Assembly (NCBI GenBank): GCA_034666705.1
Contig: JAXDLH010000145.1
Location: 1-14,431, forward strand
Direction of reading: 5' to 3'
Length of the DNA: 14,431 bases
Source of the DNA: JAXDLH01 sp034666705
GTDB lineage: Bacteria; Chloroflexota; UBA6077; SHYK01
Position 1 is the first letter of the stretch; each line of letters begins with the position of its first letter. The position numbers and the translations under genes are program-made. Positions 7,671 to 14,431 of this stretch are shown here, piece after piece. The notes below the pieces were generated by a model that was not told where the DNA came from, did no database searches, and saw only the letters and a list, made by a program, of their open reading frames with translations.

Positions 7671-8204
7671 GTGAATCTGAGAAGCCTCAGGGTACTCGCC
7701 ATGCTCACGATTGGGGTGGCGATGCTTGGCTGCAAATCGACCGCCGCGCGGCCAGCCGACGGCTCAATTCAAGGGGTAGAAACCTTCGCCGGGTTAACCC
7801 AGAATCATAGTTCGGACCCGGTCGAATACGCACAGAATCCGCCCGTCGGCGGCGACCACGCACCGGTGTGGATGAATTGCGGCTTCTACAATCAGGAGAT
7901 TCCCAGTGAACTGGCGGTCCACGCGCTCGAGCACGGCGCAGTGTGGATTACATTTTCCCCAAACCTTCCGGCTGACCAGGTGCAGAAGCTCCAGCAGCTC
8001 GCGCACGCCAACTCCTACGCGCTCGTGACCCAATACTCCGGGCTACCTTCGCCGGTTGTGGCCTCAGCATGGGGACGGCAACTCAAGCTTGACTCCGTGA
8101 ATGATCCGCGGCTGGACCAGTTCGTCCGTGCGTACGCGCAGGGCCCGACGACGCCGGAGCCTGGAGCACCCTGTACTGGTGGTGTCGGTACCCCGGAGCG
8201 CTAA
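7671..8204 (+). CDS. DUF3105 family lipoprotein
   Basis: DUF3105 (PF11303) is a family of exported or membrane-linked proteins of unknown function. The 177-residue product has a lipoprotein signal: basic Arg4 and Arg7, hydrophobic 8-19, and lipobox MLGC with Cys21 as the lipidated residue, so it should sit on the outer face of the cytoplasmic membrane. The body has the family motifs GVETF (35-39), PVEYAQNPPVGGDHAPVW (50-67), NCGFY (69-73), HALEHGAVWIT (84-94), GLPSPVVASAWG (124-135) and TPEPGAPCTGG (161-171). Conserved His63, His84 and His88 and the Cys pair 70 and 168 suggest a metal site or disulfide, which is inference. The start is GTG with AGGAG six bases upstream. Its neighbours give no clear functional clue. 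Confidence 0.9.
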   Translation: MNLRSLRVLAMLTIGVAMLGCKSTAARPADGSIQGVETFAGLTQNHSSDPVEYAQNPPVGGDHAPVWMNCGFYNQEIPSELAVHALEHGAVWITFSPNLPADQVQKLQQLAHANSYALVTQYSGLPSPVVASAWGRQLKLDSVNDPRLDQFVRAYAQGPTTPEPGAPCTGGVGTPER

Positions 8205-8234
8205 GCCCGCAACTGTTGCTAAAATCCTGGGCTT
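8203..8234. terminator. Nested hairpin at the end of the DUF3105 gene
   Basis: AAGCCC at 8203-8208, overlapping the TAA stop, pairs with GGGCTT at 8229-8234. Inside it is a second palindrome, GCAACTGTTGC at 8209-8219. The location right at a gene end favours a termination or RNA-stability role. There is no T-tract after the stem, so the terminator call is tentative. Confidence 0.35.
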
Positions 8235-8300
8235 CTGACTGCGCGTGCATTTCCTAGCCGCTGCCTCGTGTCGATTCACCACCTCCCCAGGTAGGAGTAC

Positions 8301-8786
8301 ATGAGAATCTGTGTGACCGCGGGCTGTGCTGAAGGCCCAACTGCCCTGGCCGCCTTCGACGCCGCCCTGCTGCAGACCGGTGCGGCGAACTACAACCTGA
8401 TCCTGCTCTCCTCGGTGATCCCGCCAGGTTGCAGCATAGAGCGCGCGCGCTTCGTGACCCCGCCCGACGAGTACGGCCACCGGCTGTACGTCGTGCTGGC
8501 CCGACACGACGAGCATGAGATCGGCAGCGAGGCGTGGGCCGGCCTCGGCTGGACGCAGGAGCCAGCCAGCGGCCGCGGGCTGTTCGTCGAAGCGCATGGG
8601 CAGAGTGAGCACTCCGTCGGCGAGTACATCGATGCGACACTCACGTCGATGGTCGCGACGCGCGAGTACCCGTACGGCTCGTTCGAGCGGGAGATCGTGG
8701 GGATCACCTGCCATGGACAGCCCGTATGTGCCGTCGTGCTTGCGGTCTACCGCAGTGAGCCCTGGGAGCTGGAGCCGGAGCGGTAA
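8301..8786 (+). CDS. pdaD: Pyruvoyl-dependent arginine decarboxylase
   Basis: This enzyme converts arginine to agmatine and CO2, the first step of one polyamine route, and can also help acid tolerance. It is made as a proenzyme that cuts itself between two serines, leaving a pyruvoyl group on the new alpha chain. The 161 residues show the family core NYNLILLSSVIPPG (30-43) with the cleavage site Ser37-Ser38, AGLGW (80-84), GLFVEAHGQSE (93-103) with the conserved Glu97 that acts in decarboxylation, and CAVVLAVY (143-150). The length is close to that of the Methanocaldococcus enzyme. The ATG has TAGGAG five bases upstream. It converges with the Rieske gene, the two stops being nine bases apart. 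No agmatinase or speE is present in the window. The symbol pdaD follows archaeal usage. Confidence 0.92.
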   Translation: MRICVTAGCAEGPTALAAFDAALLQTGAANYNLILLSSVIPPGCSIERARFVTPPDEYGHRLYVVLARHDEHEIGSEAWAGLGWTQEPASGRGLFVEAHGQSEHSVGEYIDATLTSMVATREYPYGSFEREIVGITCHGQPVCAVVLAVYRSEPWELEPER

Positions 8787-8795
8787 CCCCGTCCG

Positions 8796-10088
8796 CTATG
8801 CTGAGGCGATGAACACGCCAGGCTGGGCCTTGAGTCCCTCAGCCGCACCCTGATCGAACGGTACGCCTTTCGGCAACAGCGTCGAGAACGATCGCACTCG
8901 ATACGACTCGGCATCGAGCGCGGGCGGGTCGATGCCCTCCTCGTGCGCACCTACTGCGGCCAGGAGCCGCCGGCGTGTGCCAATGATCGCCGTGTCCGAG
9001 CTGCCGAGGTGCTCCTTCGTCCGGTCGAACATCGGGCCCATGGTTTCCTGCATCGCGCAATCCTGCTGGCTGATTCCCTTGATGCCTGTGAAGCTGTGCT
9101 GCCGCTGCTCTTCACGATCGATCAGGAAATCGTTCCGCAGGTTCGCCTTCAGGTTGAAGGTGCCCGGGATGACCTCACCATGGATCCCGCTGCCACGTTG
9201 CATCTCCGTTAGCTGGTCGTCCGAGAATGGCTGGGTGGGGTGCCAGCTAAAGCTCCATACCCAGCAGTTCACGTCGTCAATGGGCACCCACGCGTGGCCG
9301 CCGATGCCGCCGCCACCGAATGGCGGGATCATGGTGTACCAGGGAAAGATCCACTGGGTGATGCGCCAGTAGTAATTCTCTTCGTCGGCGTTGCGGCGCG
9401 CGCCGATCAGCAGCCCGTAGTCGGTGTCGATGAGCTCGAAGTGCGGCGATTTATCGCGCCGACGATACTCATAACCCGCCGAGATCGGGTCCGGATCGCC
9501 GCTCTTTTCACGTGTCGGCGGCAGGCCACCATGCAGGAACGAGATGTGGCTGGAATCGATCCCGCCCTCGAGCGCTTGCAGCCAGTTGCACTCCTGGATG
9601 CGCTTGGAGGCGTGGCGCTGCTTCTCCGGGACCAATCCCCACTCCAGCTCGGGGAGCCCTGGCTTCAGCTCCGGGGGACCCATGTACGTCCAAACCACGC
9701 CACCCCGCTCCTCGCATGGATACGCGGTCGTCTTGATCTTGCTCTTGAAGTTGCTCTCCACGGGCTCGTTGGGCATGTCGACACATTGGCCGGTGAGGTC
9801 GAACTTCCAGCCATGGTATACGCAGCGCAACCCCTCTTCCTCGTTGCGGCCGAAGAACAGGCCAGCGCCGCGGTGCGGGCAGTGCGCGCCCACGAGCCCT
9901 GCTCGACCGGTCGAGTCACGGAACGCCACGAGGTCCTCGTTCATGAGACGGATGCGCACGGGCGGGCAGTCCGGGTCTGGCAGCTCCCACGAGAGCAGCG
10001 CCGGCATCCAGAAGCGGCGCATCATCCGGCCCATCGGCGTGCCGGGGCCGGTGAGACAGAGCAGCTCGTTCTCTTCTTTCGGAAGCAT
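8796..10088 (-). CDS. Rieske non-heme iron oxygenase, phthalate 4,5-dioxygenase type
   Basis: This is the oxygenase component of a ring-hydroxylating or demethylating system: electrons pass from a reductase through the Rieske cluster to a mononuclear iron that activates O2. The 430 residues have the Rieske motif C70-P-H72 and C89-V-Y-H92, and the catalytic site NWLQALEGGIDSSHISFLH (168-186). There Asp178 matches the bridging Asp and His181 and His186 the iron ligands, with the same spacing as in naphthalene dioxygenase. NDFLIDREEQ (319-328) and GISQQD (338-343), with Asp343 as the likely third ligand, and MGPMFDRTKEHLG (350-362) are typical of phthalate-dioxygenase-like oxygenases. The ATG at 10088 has AAAGGAG eight bases upstream. 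No ferredoxin or reductase gene lies nearby, so electrons come from a partner elsewhere. The substrate cannot be told. Confidence 0.92.
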   Translation of the reverse strand: MLPKEENELLCLTGPGTPMGRMMRRFWMPALLSWELPDPDCPPVRIRLMNEDLVAFRDSTGRAGLVGAHCPHRGAGLFFGRNEEEGLRCVYHGWKFDLTGQCVDMPNEPVESNFKSKIKTTAYPCEERGGVVWTYMGPPELKPGLPELEWGLVPEKQRHASKRIQECNWLQALEGGIDSSHISFLHGGLPPTREKSGDPDPISAGYEYRRRDKSPHFELIDTDYGLLIGARRNADEENYYWRITQWIFPWYTMIPPFGGGGIGGHAWVPIDDVNCWVWSFSWHPTQPFSDDQLTEMQRGSGIHGEVIPGTFNLKANLRNDFLIDREEQRQHSFTGIKGISQQDCAMQETMGPMFDRTKEHLGSSDTAIIGTRRRLLAAVGAHEEGIDPPALDAESYRVRSFSTLLPKGVPFDQGAAEGLKAQPGVFIASA

Positions 10089-10151
10089 GCCGTTCACTCC
10101 TTTGGGAGGCGCTGCACAGGGGCGCACCTGGAGAAAGTGTACGCCATGGTT

Positions 10152-10162
10152 GGTGAATCACC
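10152..10162. promoter_or_regulatory. Palindrome GGTGAATCACC in the Rieske/SDR divergent gap
   Basis: The 242-base divergent gap (10089-10330) separates two genes that probably share a pathway. It contains the perfect palindrome GGTGA-A-TCACC, 64 bases upstream of the Rieske start codon. The site could bind a dimeric regulator serving both directions, but no convincing -35/-10 pair was found next to it. A TTGACC at 10263-10268 faces the SDR but lacks a good -10 box. Confidence 0.3.
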
Positions 10163-10330
10163 GCATCGCTTGACGCTCACCCCAGCGACCCGTAGCATCG
10201 AGTCGCCGCCTGCGAATTGCTCGAGAAAGTTCCGGAACGCTTGGCCGGCGCGCGACCGAATGTTGACCAAAACCGAGGTCGAAGTGCGCAGGGGCGGCGC
10301 TCGTTGGGGAGCGTCAGAGGGAGAGATTGA

Positions 10331-11071
10331 ATGCGCAGTGGGACGATGAGGCTCGCGGGTCGGGTCGCGCTGGTCACGGGGTCAACCCGCGGCCTCGGTC
10401 GCGCGATCGCACTCGCTTATGCCCACGAGGGGGCGAGCGTGGTGATCAACGGCTTCTCGAATCGTGAGACGCTCGAGCGCACCGCCGCCGAGGCACGGGA
10501 GCTCGGTGCCAAGGTGCTGGCGTCCCTCGCCGACGTGCGCGACCGCGCGGCGGTGGACCGCATGGTGGGGCAGGCGCGCCACGAGTTAGGCCCGATCGAT
10601 ACGCTGGTGAATTGTCCCGCGCCGCGCACGGAGCATCCGTTCCAGGAGCTCCCGTACGAAGAGTGGCACGACATGCTCGCCGTCGTGCTCGACGGCTCGT
10701 TCCATACCAGCCAGTCCGTGATCGGCGGCATGCTGGAGGGCGGGCGCGGCACGATCATCAACATCATCGGGATCGCGGGCCAAACCGGGCGGCTCCACCG
10801 CGCGCACATCGTCGCGGCCAAGACCGGACTCGTGGGCTTCACCAAGGCGCTGGCGCTCGAATTCGCGAGTCGGGGCATCACGGCCAACGCTGTGTCACCA
10901 GCCTTCATCGAGCGGCAACGACCGGCCAATGAGCTGCCGGTGCCGGAGATCCCTGTCGGACGGCAGGGTCGTCCCGACGAGGTCGCGGCCCTATGCTGCT
11001 TCCTGGCCTCGGACGACGCGCGCTACATTACCGGGCAGAACTACGCGCTGAACGGCGGCACCTATATGTGA
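10331..11071 (+). CDS. SDR-fold protein with degenerate catalytic tetrad
   Basis: The 246 residues match the classical short-chain dehydrogenase/reductase fold throughout. They include the cofactor loop VTGSTRGLGRA (15-25), LADVRD (66-71) for the adenine ring, NIIGIAG (144-150), and the C-terminal PDEVAALCCFLASDDARYITGQ pattern ending NGGTYM. The active site is not normal. NNAG is NCPA (94-97), the tetrad Asn position is Val119, the Ser position is Gly147, and the Tyr of YxxxK is Ile160; only Lys164 remains. Redox chemistry by the standard mechanism is therefore unlikely. It may bind NAD(P)(H) as a sensor or partner, or use another chemistry. The ATG at 10331 has AGGGAG seven bases upstream; a second ATG at 10346 is possible. 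It is divergent from the Rieske gene and its stop is nine bases from that of the NHL gene. Confidence 0.9.
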   Translation: MRSGTMRLAGRVALVTGSTRGLGRAIALAYAHEGASVVINGFSNRETLERTAAEARELGAKVLASLADVRDRAAVDRMVGQARHELGPIDTLVNCPAPRTEHPFQELPYEEWHDMLAVVLDGSFHTSQSVIGGMLEGGRGTIINIIGIAGQTGRLHRAHIVAAKTGLVGFTKALALEFASRGITANAVSPAFIERQRPANELPVPEIPVGRQGRPDEVAALCCFLASDDARYITGQNYALNGGTYM

Positions 11072-11080
11072 TCGGACCTG

Positions 11081-11974
11081 CTACTTCACCCGGGCGAATT
11101 TCTGGACGCGCTTGCCGTCCAGCACTTCGGACACATACATGTCGCCCTGCGAGTCGACCCAGATGCCGTGGGGCCCCCAGAACAGGCCGGGCTCGTGGGT
11201 GCGCTCGCCGCCCCAGCGGCCGAGGACGTTCCCCTCGAGGTCGACGATGCTGACGCGGGCGCCAAGCTCGGCCACATACATCACGTCATCGCTGTCGACG
11301 TAAATCTTGCACGGCTGGTCGAAGCCAGGCCACACGTCGAGGTACTCCCCTGCCGGGGTGAAGATCTGGATCCGGTTGTTCTGCCGATCGGCCACGTATA
11401 CCTTGCCTTGGTGCTCCCACACACTGTGCACGAGCCGAAACTGGCCGATGTCCTCACCCGGCTCGCCCCACGAGAAGAGGAGCGTTCCATCGGGCGAGTA
11501 CTTGTGGACGCGGCAATTGCGATAGCCGTCCGAGACGTAAATCTCGCCATTCGGCGAGAGCCCCACGTCGGTGGGATGGTGGAATGGCGGCCCGGGGTAG
11601 CGCACGACCGGGCTCTCGTCCGTATACCCGGTGTCGGATGGCTTGTGGCGATTGCCGAGGCTTAGGAGATGGCGACCATCATTCGTGAACTTGAGGACGA
11701 CTTGCGGACGCCGGTCGACGAGGAATACCGTGTCGTCCGGGGCGATGCAGATCCCATGCGCATCCTCGAAGATGCCCTGACCCCACGATTGGATGAGCTT
11801 TCCGGAGCGGTCGAAGATCATGTACGGGTGGTCAGTACGGGTGAAGACGTGGATGTGATCGTGCGAGTCGACGCCCACTGCACCAACCTGGCCCCATTCC
11901 CAGCCTGGAGGCAGGTCGCCCCACCCCTCGACCAGCTCGTACTTCCGCTCGCCGGCGTCGATCACCTTCGCCAT
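11081..11974 (-). CDS. NHL-repeat six-bladed beta-propeller protein
   Basis: The 297 residues consist of about six NHL-type blades, each with a pattern like G-[IV]-x-V-D-x-x-G-x-[IV]-Y-V-[AS]-D...R-[IV]-x-x-[FY]-x-x-x-G. Examples are AHGICIAPDDTVFLVD, PTDVGLSPNGEIYVSDGYR, GKVYVADRQNNRIQIFTPAG and PHGIWVDSQGDMYVSE. The family is often annotated as peptidyl-alpha-hydroxyglycine alpha-amidating lyase-like, but many members have other hydrolase, lyase or binding roles. There is no signal peptide: the start MAKVIDAGERKYEL is polar, so it is probably cytoplasmic. The ATG at 11974 has GGGAGG five bases upstream; the frame is open to 12106, but those codons look non-coding. It is convergent with the SDR. 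Similar propellers are often found beside Rieske oxygenases and SDRs in high-GC soil bacteria (from memory), which suggests a shared catabolic role. Confidence 0.88.
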   Translation of the reverse strand: MAKVIDAGERKYELVEGWGDLPPGWEWGQVGAVGVDSHDHIHVFTRTDHPYMIFDRSGKLIQSWGQGIFEDAHGICIAPDDTVFLVDRRPQVVLKFTNDGRHLLSLGNRHKPSDTGYTDESPVVRYPGPPFHHPTDVGLSPNGEIYVSDGYRNCRVHKYSPDGTLLFSWGEPGEDIGQFRLVHSVWEHQGKVYVADRQNNRIQIFTPAGEYLDVWPGFDQPCKIYVDSDDVMYVAELGARVSIVDLEGNVLGRWGGERTHEPGLFWGPHGIWVDSQGDMYVSEVLDGKRVQKFARVK

Positions 11975-12059
11975 TCTGCCCTCCCTGTCACGTCGTGTTC
12001 CATGGTAGCGGGAGCTGGCCGTTCGCGCTACTCGCACCGCGTCAGACGCGATTCCCGGT

Positions 12060-13061
12060 CTATCGACGACTCGTGCGCAGGCTGTAGGCGAGGGCTGCCA
12101 GGCCAATCGCGATGCCGAGCCAGAACGTCACCAGCCGCACGAGAATCGTCGCCGTGGCAGCCTGCTCGCGAGTCACCCCCATACCGGCGAACAGCAGCAG
12201 ACTCGCGAGGCTCAGCTCTTGCGCGCCAAGGCCACCCGGCAGCAGCGTCACCGCGCCGATCAGCGTGGAGAGCGCGTACGCATACGTCGCTTCAATACCA
12301 AGCGACCAACTCGCCGGCAAGCCCAATCCCAACAGGATGACGTAGAGGGCGATGCATTCGCAGAGCCAGGCAATCGTGCTGATCACGGTGCTCACCAGCA
12401 GCGGCCCCGGGCCGAGCAGCAGAAAAGAGCTCTCGTAGAGGGCGCGGATCGCATCGCTGCGTCGTCCGATCACCGGTGCCCGCGCGAGTAGGCCCAGGAC
12501 CCCATCGGCGGCACGGCGCCAGCGCAGGAGCTGGATGGTACCGAGGCATACGAGGAGCACCACGATGGCCAGCACCGGGCCGCCGTCGCGGCTGAGCAGG
12601 CCGCCAAGGGCGAGCACCAGCATCGCCAGAAGGTCGGTGAGGCGGTCGGCGAGCACGACCGGCGCGGACACGCTGAGTGGGGTTCCGTGGGCCTCGCGCA
12701 GCAGATGGCTCTTGATCAGCTCGCCGAGCTTGCCGGGGGTGATCGCCATGCCGAGCCCGGAGAGGAAGATCGGCAAGCTCTGCCGCACGGGCACCTCCAG
12801 CCCGACGACGCGCAGGAAGTAGCTCCAGCGGAGGAACCGCAGTCCATAGTTGCCGAGCGTCAGCGCGATGGCGACCGGCAGCGCAGCCCAGTGAAACGCC
12901 ACGAGCGCGGCCACCAGCTTCGGTGCGTCAGCTAGGAGCGCGATGACCGCGTAGACGACGACGGCAGCCACGAAGAGAAGGATCGCCCGCCGCACGAGGT
13001 GTGGAGGAATGACGAGCGTCGGTCCGCCAGCCGCAGAGTCACCCGCGCCCGGTTCTCGCAC
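12060..13061 (-). CDS. PF03706-type integral membrane protein (LPG synthase TM / flippase-like)
   Basis: This belongs to the lysylphosphatidylglycerol synthase TM-region family (UPF0104), multi-span proteins thought to move lipids or lipid-linked molecules across the membrane. The 333 residues contain seven to eight hydrophobic spans, the first at about 26-44. Landmark motifs are LRFLRW (74-79), TPGKLGELIK (108-117), DRLTD (139-143) and LLPGGLGAQE (273-282), all typical of the family. There is no soluble MprF-type synthetase domain, so it is the stand-alone membrane form. I chose the GTG at 13061, 14 bases after the stop of the upstream gene; the GAGG next to it is too close for an ideal ribosome site. 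The longer frame to 13265 would overlap the upstream gene by 190 bases and is unlikely. It is probably co-transcribed with the gene before it. Confidence 0.88.
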   Translation of the reverse strand: MREPGAGDSAAGGPTLVIPPHLVRRAILLFVAAVVVYAVIALLADAPKLVAALVAFHWAALPVAIALTLGNYGLRFLRWSYFLRVVGLEVPVRQSLPIFLSGLGMAITPGKLGELIKSHLLREAHGTPLSVSAPVVLADRLTDLLAMLVLALGGLLSRDGGPVLAIVVLLVCLGTIQLLRWRRAADGVLGLLARAPVIGRRSDAIRALYESSFLLLGPGPLLVSTVISTIAWLCECIALYVILLGLGLPASWSLGIEATYAYALSTLIGAVTLLPGGLGAQELSLASLLLFAGMGVTREQAATATILVRLVTFWLGIAIGLAALAYSLRTSRR

Positions 13062-13074
13062 GTCCTCGCCCCGC

Positions 13075-13842
13075 TCAGGCAGCGGAAGGCGGGCCGCCGG
13101 CGGGCGCGCCCTGCAGAATTGGATCGTCGAGCGGCGCTGGCCGTGCACCCGGCACGGAGCTCGTGTACCGATCGAGCTCGCTGCACGCTTGCTGTTGACG
13201 CAGGTCGTAGCGCACCGCGATCTCGCACGCCGTCGCGAGGACGTGCACGCCCGCCTGTTGGTCATCGGCGGAGCCAGTCTCGATCAGTTCCACCCCCCAA
13301 CTGCGCAGCGTACTGTAGTACAGCGGCAGATCGGCGGGCGTCTGCTGCTTTGCCCATGCCCGCTGAAACGCCTCGCGGGCGAGCCCCCACATCCCGGCAT
13401 GGTAGGCGTTGTCCGCCACGGTCATGGGCGGATCGGGGGGCACGCCATAGGGAACGGCACGATCCTCGGCGCGCTCCCACCGTTGGATGGCCGGGGGCCC
13501 GTCGAGCTCACGATGCGCGTAGACGTCCTGCATGCTGGCGCGGTAGCCGAGCGTTGCGAGTGATGGCCAGGCCCACGAGCACGTGTCGCTCTGCGCGAGT
13601 GCCAGGTCTGCAAGCCCGGCCGCCACACTCGGCTGACCCTGCGCCACGAGCTCCTGAATACGCGCGCGATCGGCGACGCCATCGTTGCAGTTCGACTGGC
13701 CGGGACGCAGCATGAGAAAGCCGACGCACAGATATCCGATGCCGAGCACGATTGGCAGGGCGAGCCAGCGCAGATTGCCGCGCGATGACCCGCGGCGGGT
13801 CCGGGGAGTAGTCGGTGCGGGCGCGCTATCGACTTCCGTCAT
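13075..13842 (-). CDS. Membrane-anchored protein of unknown function with helical, TPR-like outer domain
   Basis: I do not recognise the family. The 255 residues start with a basic, Pro- and Thr-rich tail (7-25), then one membrane span (about 25-45). The charge pattern puts the remaining 210 residues outside the membrane. That part is helical and Ala-rich, with repeats such as GLADLALAQSDTCSWAWPSL and NAYHAGMWGLAREAFQRAW that resemble tetratricopeptide helices. It has four cysteines (in NCND, DTCSW, TACEI, QQACSE) that could pair outside the cell. The ATG at 13842 has AGGGGAG seven bases upstream; the alternative at 13902 has none. It sits between a DUF4232-like exported protein and a lipid-flippase-like protein, all on the same strand, which suggests a cell-envelope role. 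Confidence 0.75.
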   Translation of the reverse strand: MTEVDSAPAPTTPRTRRGSSRGNLRWLALPIVLGIGYLCVGFLMLRPGQSNCNDGVADRARIQELVAQGQPSVAAGLADLALAQSDTCSWAWPSLATLGYRASMQDVYAHRELDGPPAIQRWERAEDRAVPYGVPPDPPMTVADNAYHAGMWGLAREAFQRAWAKQQTPADLPLYYSTLRSWGVELIETGSADDQQAGVHVLATACEIAVRYDLRQQQACSELDRYTSSVPGARPAPLDDPILQGAPAGGPPSAA

Positions 13843-13895
13843 GCTCCCGCTCCCCTGCGCTGGCTTGGTTAAGGGTAACACCGGCGGCGGCACGC

Positions 13896-13907
13896 CCTGC
13901 ATGCAGG
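13896..13907. promoter_or_regulatory. Perfect 12-base palindrome CCTGCATGCAGG between two genes
   Basis: The 81-base gap between the DUF4232-like gene and the anchored-protein gene contains this perfect palindrome, 54 bases upstream of the next start codon. It could be a dimeric-protein binding site or a chance feature of a GC-rich gap. No clear -10 box lies beside it. Confidence 0.25.
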
Positions 13908-13923
13908 AGTTGACGTGGGAATC

Positions 13924-14431
13924 TTACGTCGCGGGTATCAGGAGACCTTGCGCCGGCGCGCGTGCGTCGTCGCGGCGGACCGCGAACGCGCCAACCGCGA
14001 GCGTCGATGGGGCCGCAGGTGCCTCGCAACCCGGCGAATCGTCCTGGCGCGCGCCACGCGCTGTGGGCAGGCTCACGTCAAGAGCTCCGCCGTTGGCAGG
14101 AAACGTAATCACGAGCGTCAGTGGGGGGGAAGGCGAGCCAGCGCACCAATTTGCCCAGCGAAAGGGCGCCGCCGCGGTCACGCCGGGTGCGACGATGGCC
14201 GTATCAGGTGCACTGCCAAGGTCCAGCACGTCCTCCTCGAGGACCAGCAGGCGACCATCGGCATCGCGCAGGGCGAGACTGGGTCGGCCCGTGAGATCGC
14301 ATGGCAGCGAGTCGCGATTCTGGATCGCCAGGGTGCCCATGAGCGCGTCGCTCGTGCCCTGGATCTCCGCGGTGGCGTTCGCCACGTCGGCGCGGCAATG
14401 CGCCAGGCGGAGGTTCTCACCAGGGGCGAGC
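13924..14431 (-). CDS. Partial DUF4232-like exported protein
   Basis: The frame is open to the right edge, so the N-terminus and any signal peptide are outside the window. The visible 168 residues include HCRAD and then a beta-sandwich pattern, GTSDALMGTLAIQNRDSLPCDLTGRPSL in abbreviated view, followed by RDADGRLL. Conserved Gly, Asn, Cys and 'L-x-G-x-P' positions match the DUF4232 pattern, a family common in secreted or lipid-anchored proteins of Gram-positive and related bacteria. A second part contains NWCAGSPSPP and a conserved-looking VITFP strand. Paired cysteines (HC, PC, WC, GC) suggest disulfides outside the membrane. Function is unknown. It is 81 bases upstream of the anchored-protein gene on the same strand. 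Confidence 0.7.
   Translation of the reverse strand, partial: LAPGENLRLAHCRADVANATAEIQGTSDALMGTLAIQNRDSLPCDLTGRPSLALRDADGRLLVLEEDVLDLGSAPDTAIVAPGVTAAAPFRWANWCAGSPSPPLTLVITFPANGGALDVSLPTARGARQDDSPGCEAPAAPSTLAVGAFAVRRDDARAPAQGLLIPAT

Noticed and set aside
7396..7674. 92-codon frame with hydrophobic centre, ending ATGTGA over the DUF3105 start
   Set aside because: The overlap suggests coupling, but there is no good ribosome site, no family likeness, and frames on the other strand are equally open.
8779..8797. Hairpin AGCGG/CCGCT spanning the stops of the decarboxylase and Rieske genes
   Set aside because: Only five base pairs and no T-run on either strand; too weak to call a bidirectional terminator.
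9240..10349. 369-codon open frame on the plus strand
   Set aside because: It is antisense to the Rieske oxygenase gene and its product shows no recognisable motif.
12038..12050. Palindrome CGCGTCAGACGCG between the flippase-like and NHL genes
   Set aside because: It could be a terminator stem, but it is short, with no T-tract, and such GC palindromes are expected by chance.
13062..13265. N-terminal extension of the PF03706 protein
   Set aside because: It would overlap the anchored-protein gene by 190 bases, and its residues (Arg/Cys/Ser-rich) look like a frame shadow.

Overview
The window looks like a piece of a high-GC bacterial chromosome. The organism cannot be fixed from the sequence. 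SufU with SufT, an Rrf2-type regulator, DUF3105 and DUF4232-like proteins, and a Rieske oxygenase/SDR/NHL trio together suggest Chloroflexota or a neighbouring soil or thermophile lineage (low confidence). No rRNA, tRNA, CRISPR array, transposase or phage gene was seen.

Left part (1-5700), minus strand. An iron-sulfur assembly operon reads right to left: an Rrf2/IscR-like regulator, then sufB, sufC, sufD, sufU and sufT. A truncated, signal-bearing gene starting YYPWY follows and runs off the left edge. The regulator has a TATAAT box overlapped by an imperfect inverted repeat, which looks like an autoregulatory operator. The sufB-sufC gap carries a foldable repeat element. The cysteine desulfurase gene (sufS), which normally accompanies sufU, is missing here.

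Middle part (5700-8790), plus strand. This holds a doubtful 56-residue ORF, a 102-residue protein with two identical Cys modules (C-X2-C-X18-CC-X2-C), an SDH/SppA-type membrane-anchored serine proteinase, a DUF3105 lipoprotein, and a pyruvoyl-dependent arginine decarboxylase with its Ser-Ser self-cleavage site. The gaps between them hold small hairpins.

Right part (8790-14431). A phthalate-dioxygenase-type Rieske oxygenase (minus) is divergent from an SDR-fold protein (plus). The SDR keeps its nucleotide-binding motif but has lost the catalytic Asn, Ser and Tyr. A six-bladed NHL propeller gene (minus) converges on it. Further right, all on the minus strand, are a DUF4232-like gene cut by the window edge, a membrane-anchored protein of unknown function, and a PF03706-type flippase/LPG-synthase-like membrane protein. 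These three probably form one transcription unit reading toward the NHL gene.

The most unusual items are the SDR stripped of its catalytic residues, the tandem Cys-module protein, and the operator and repeat structures that may control the suf operon.
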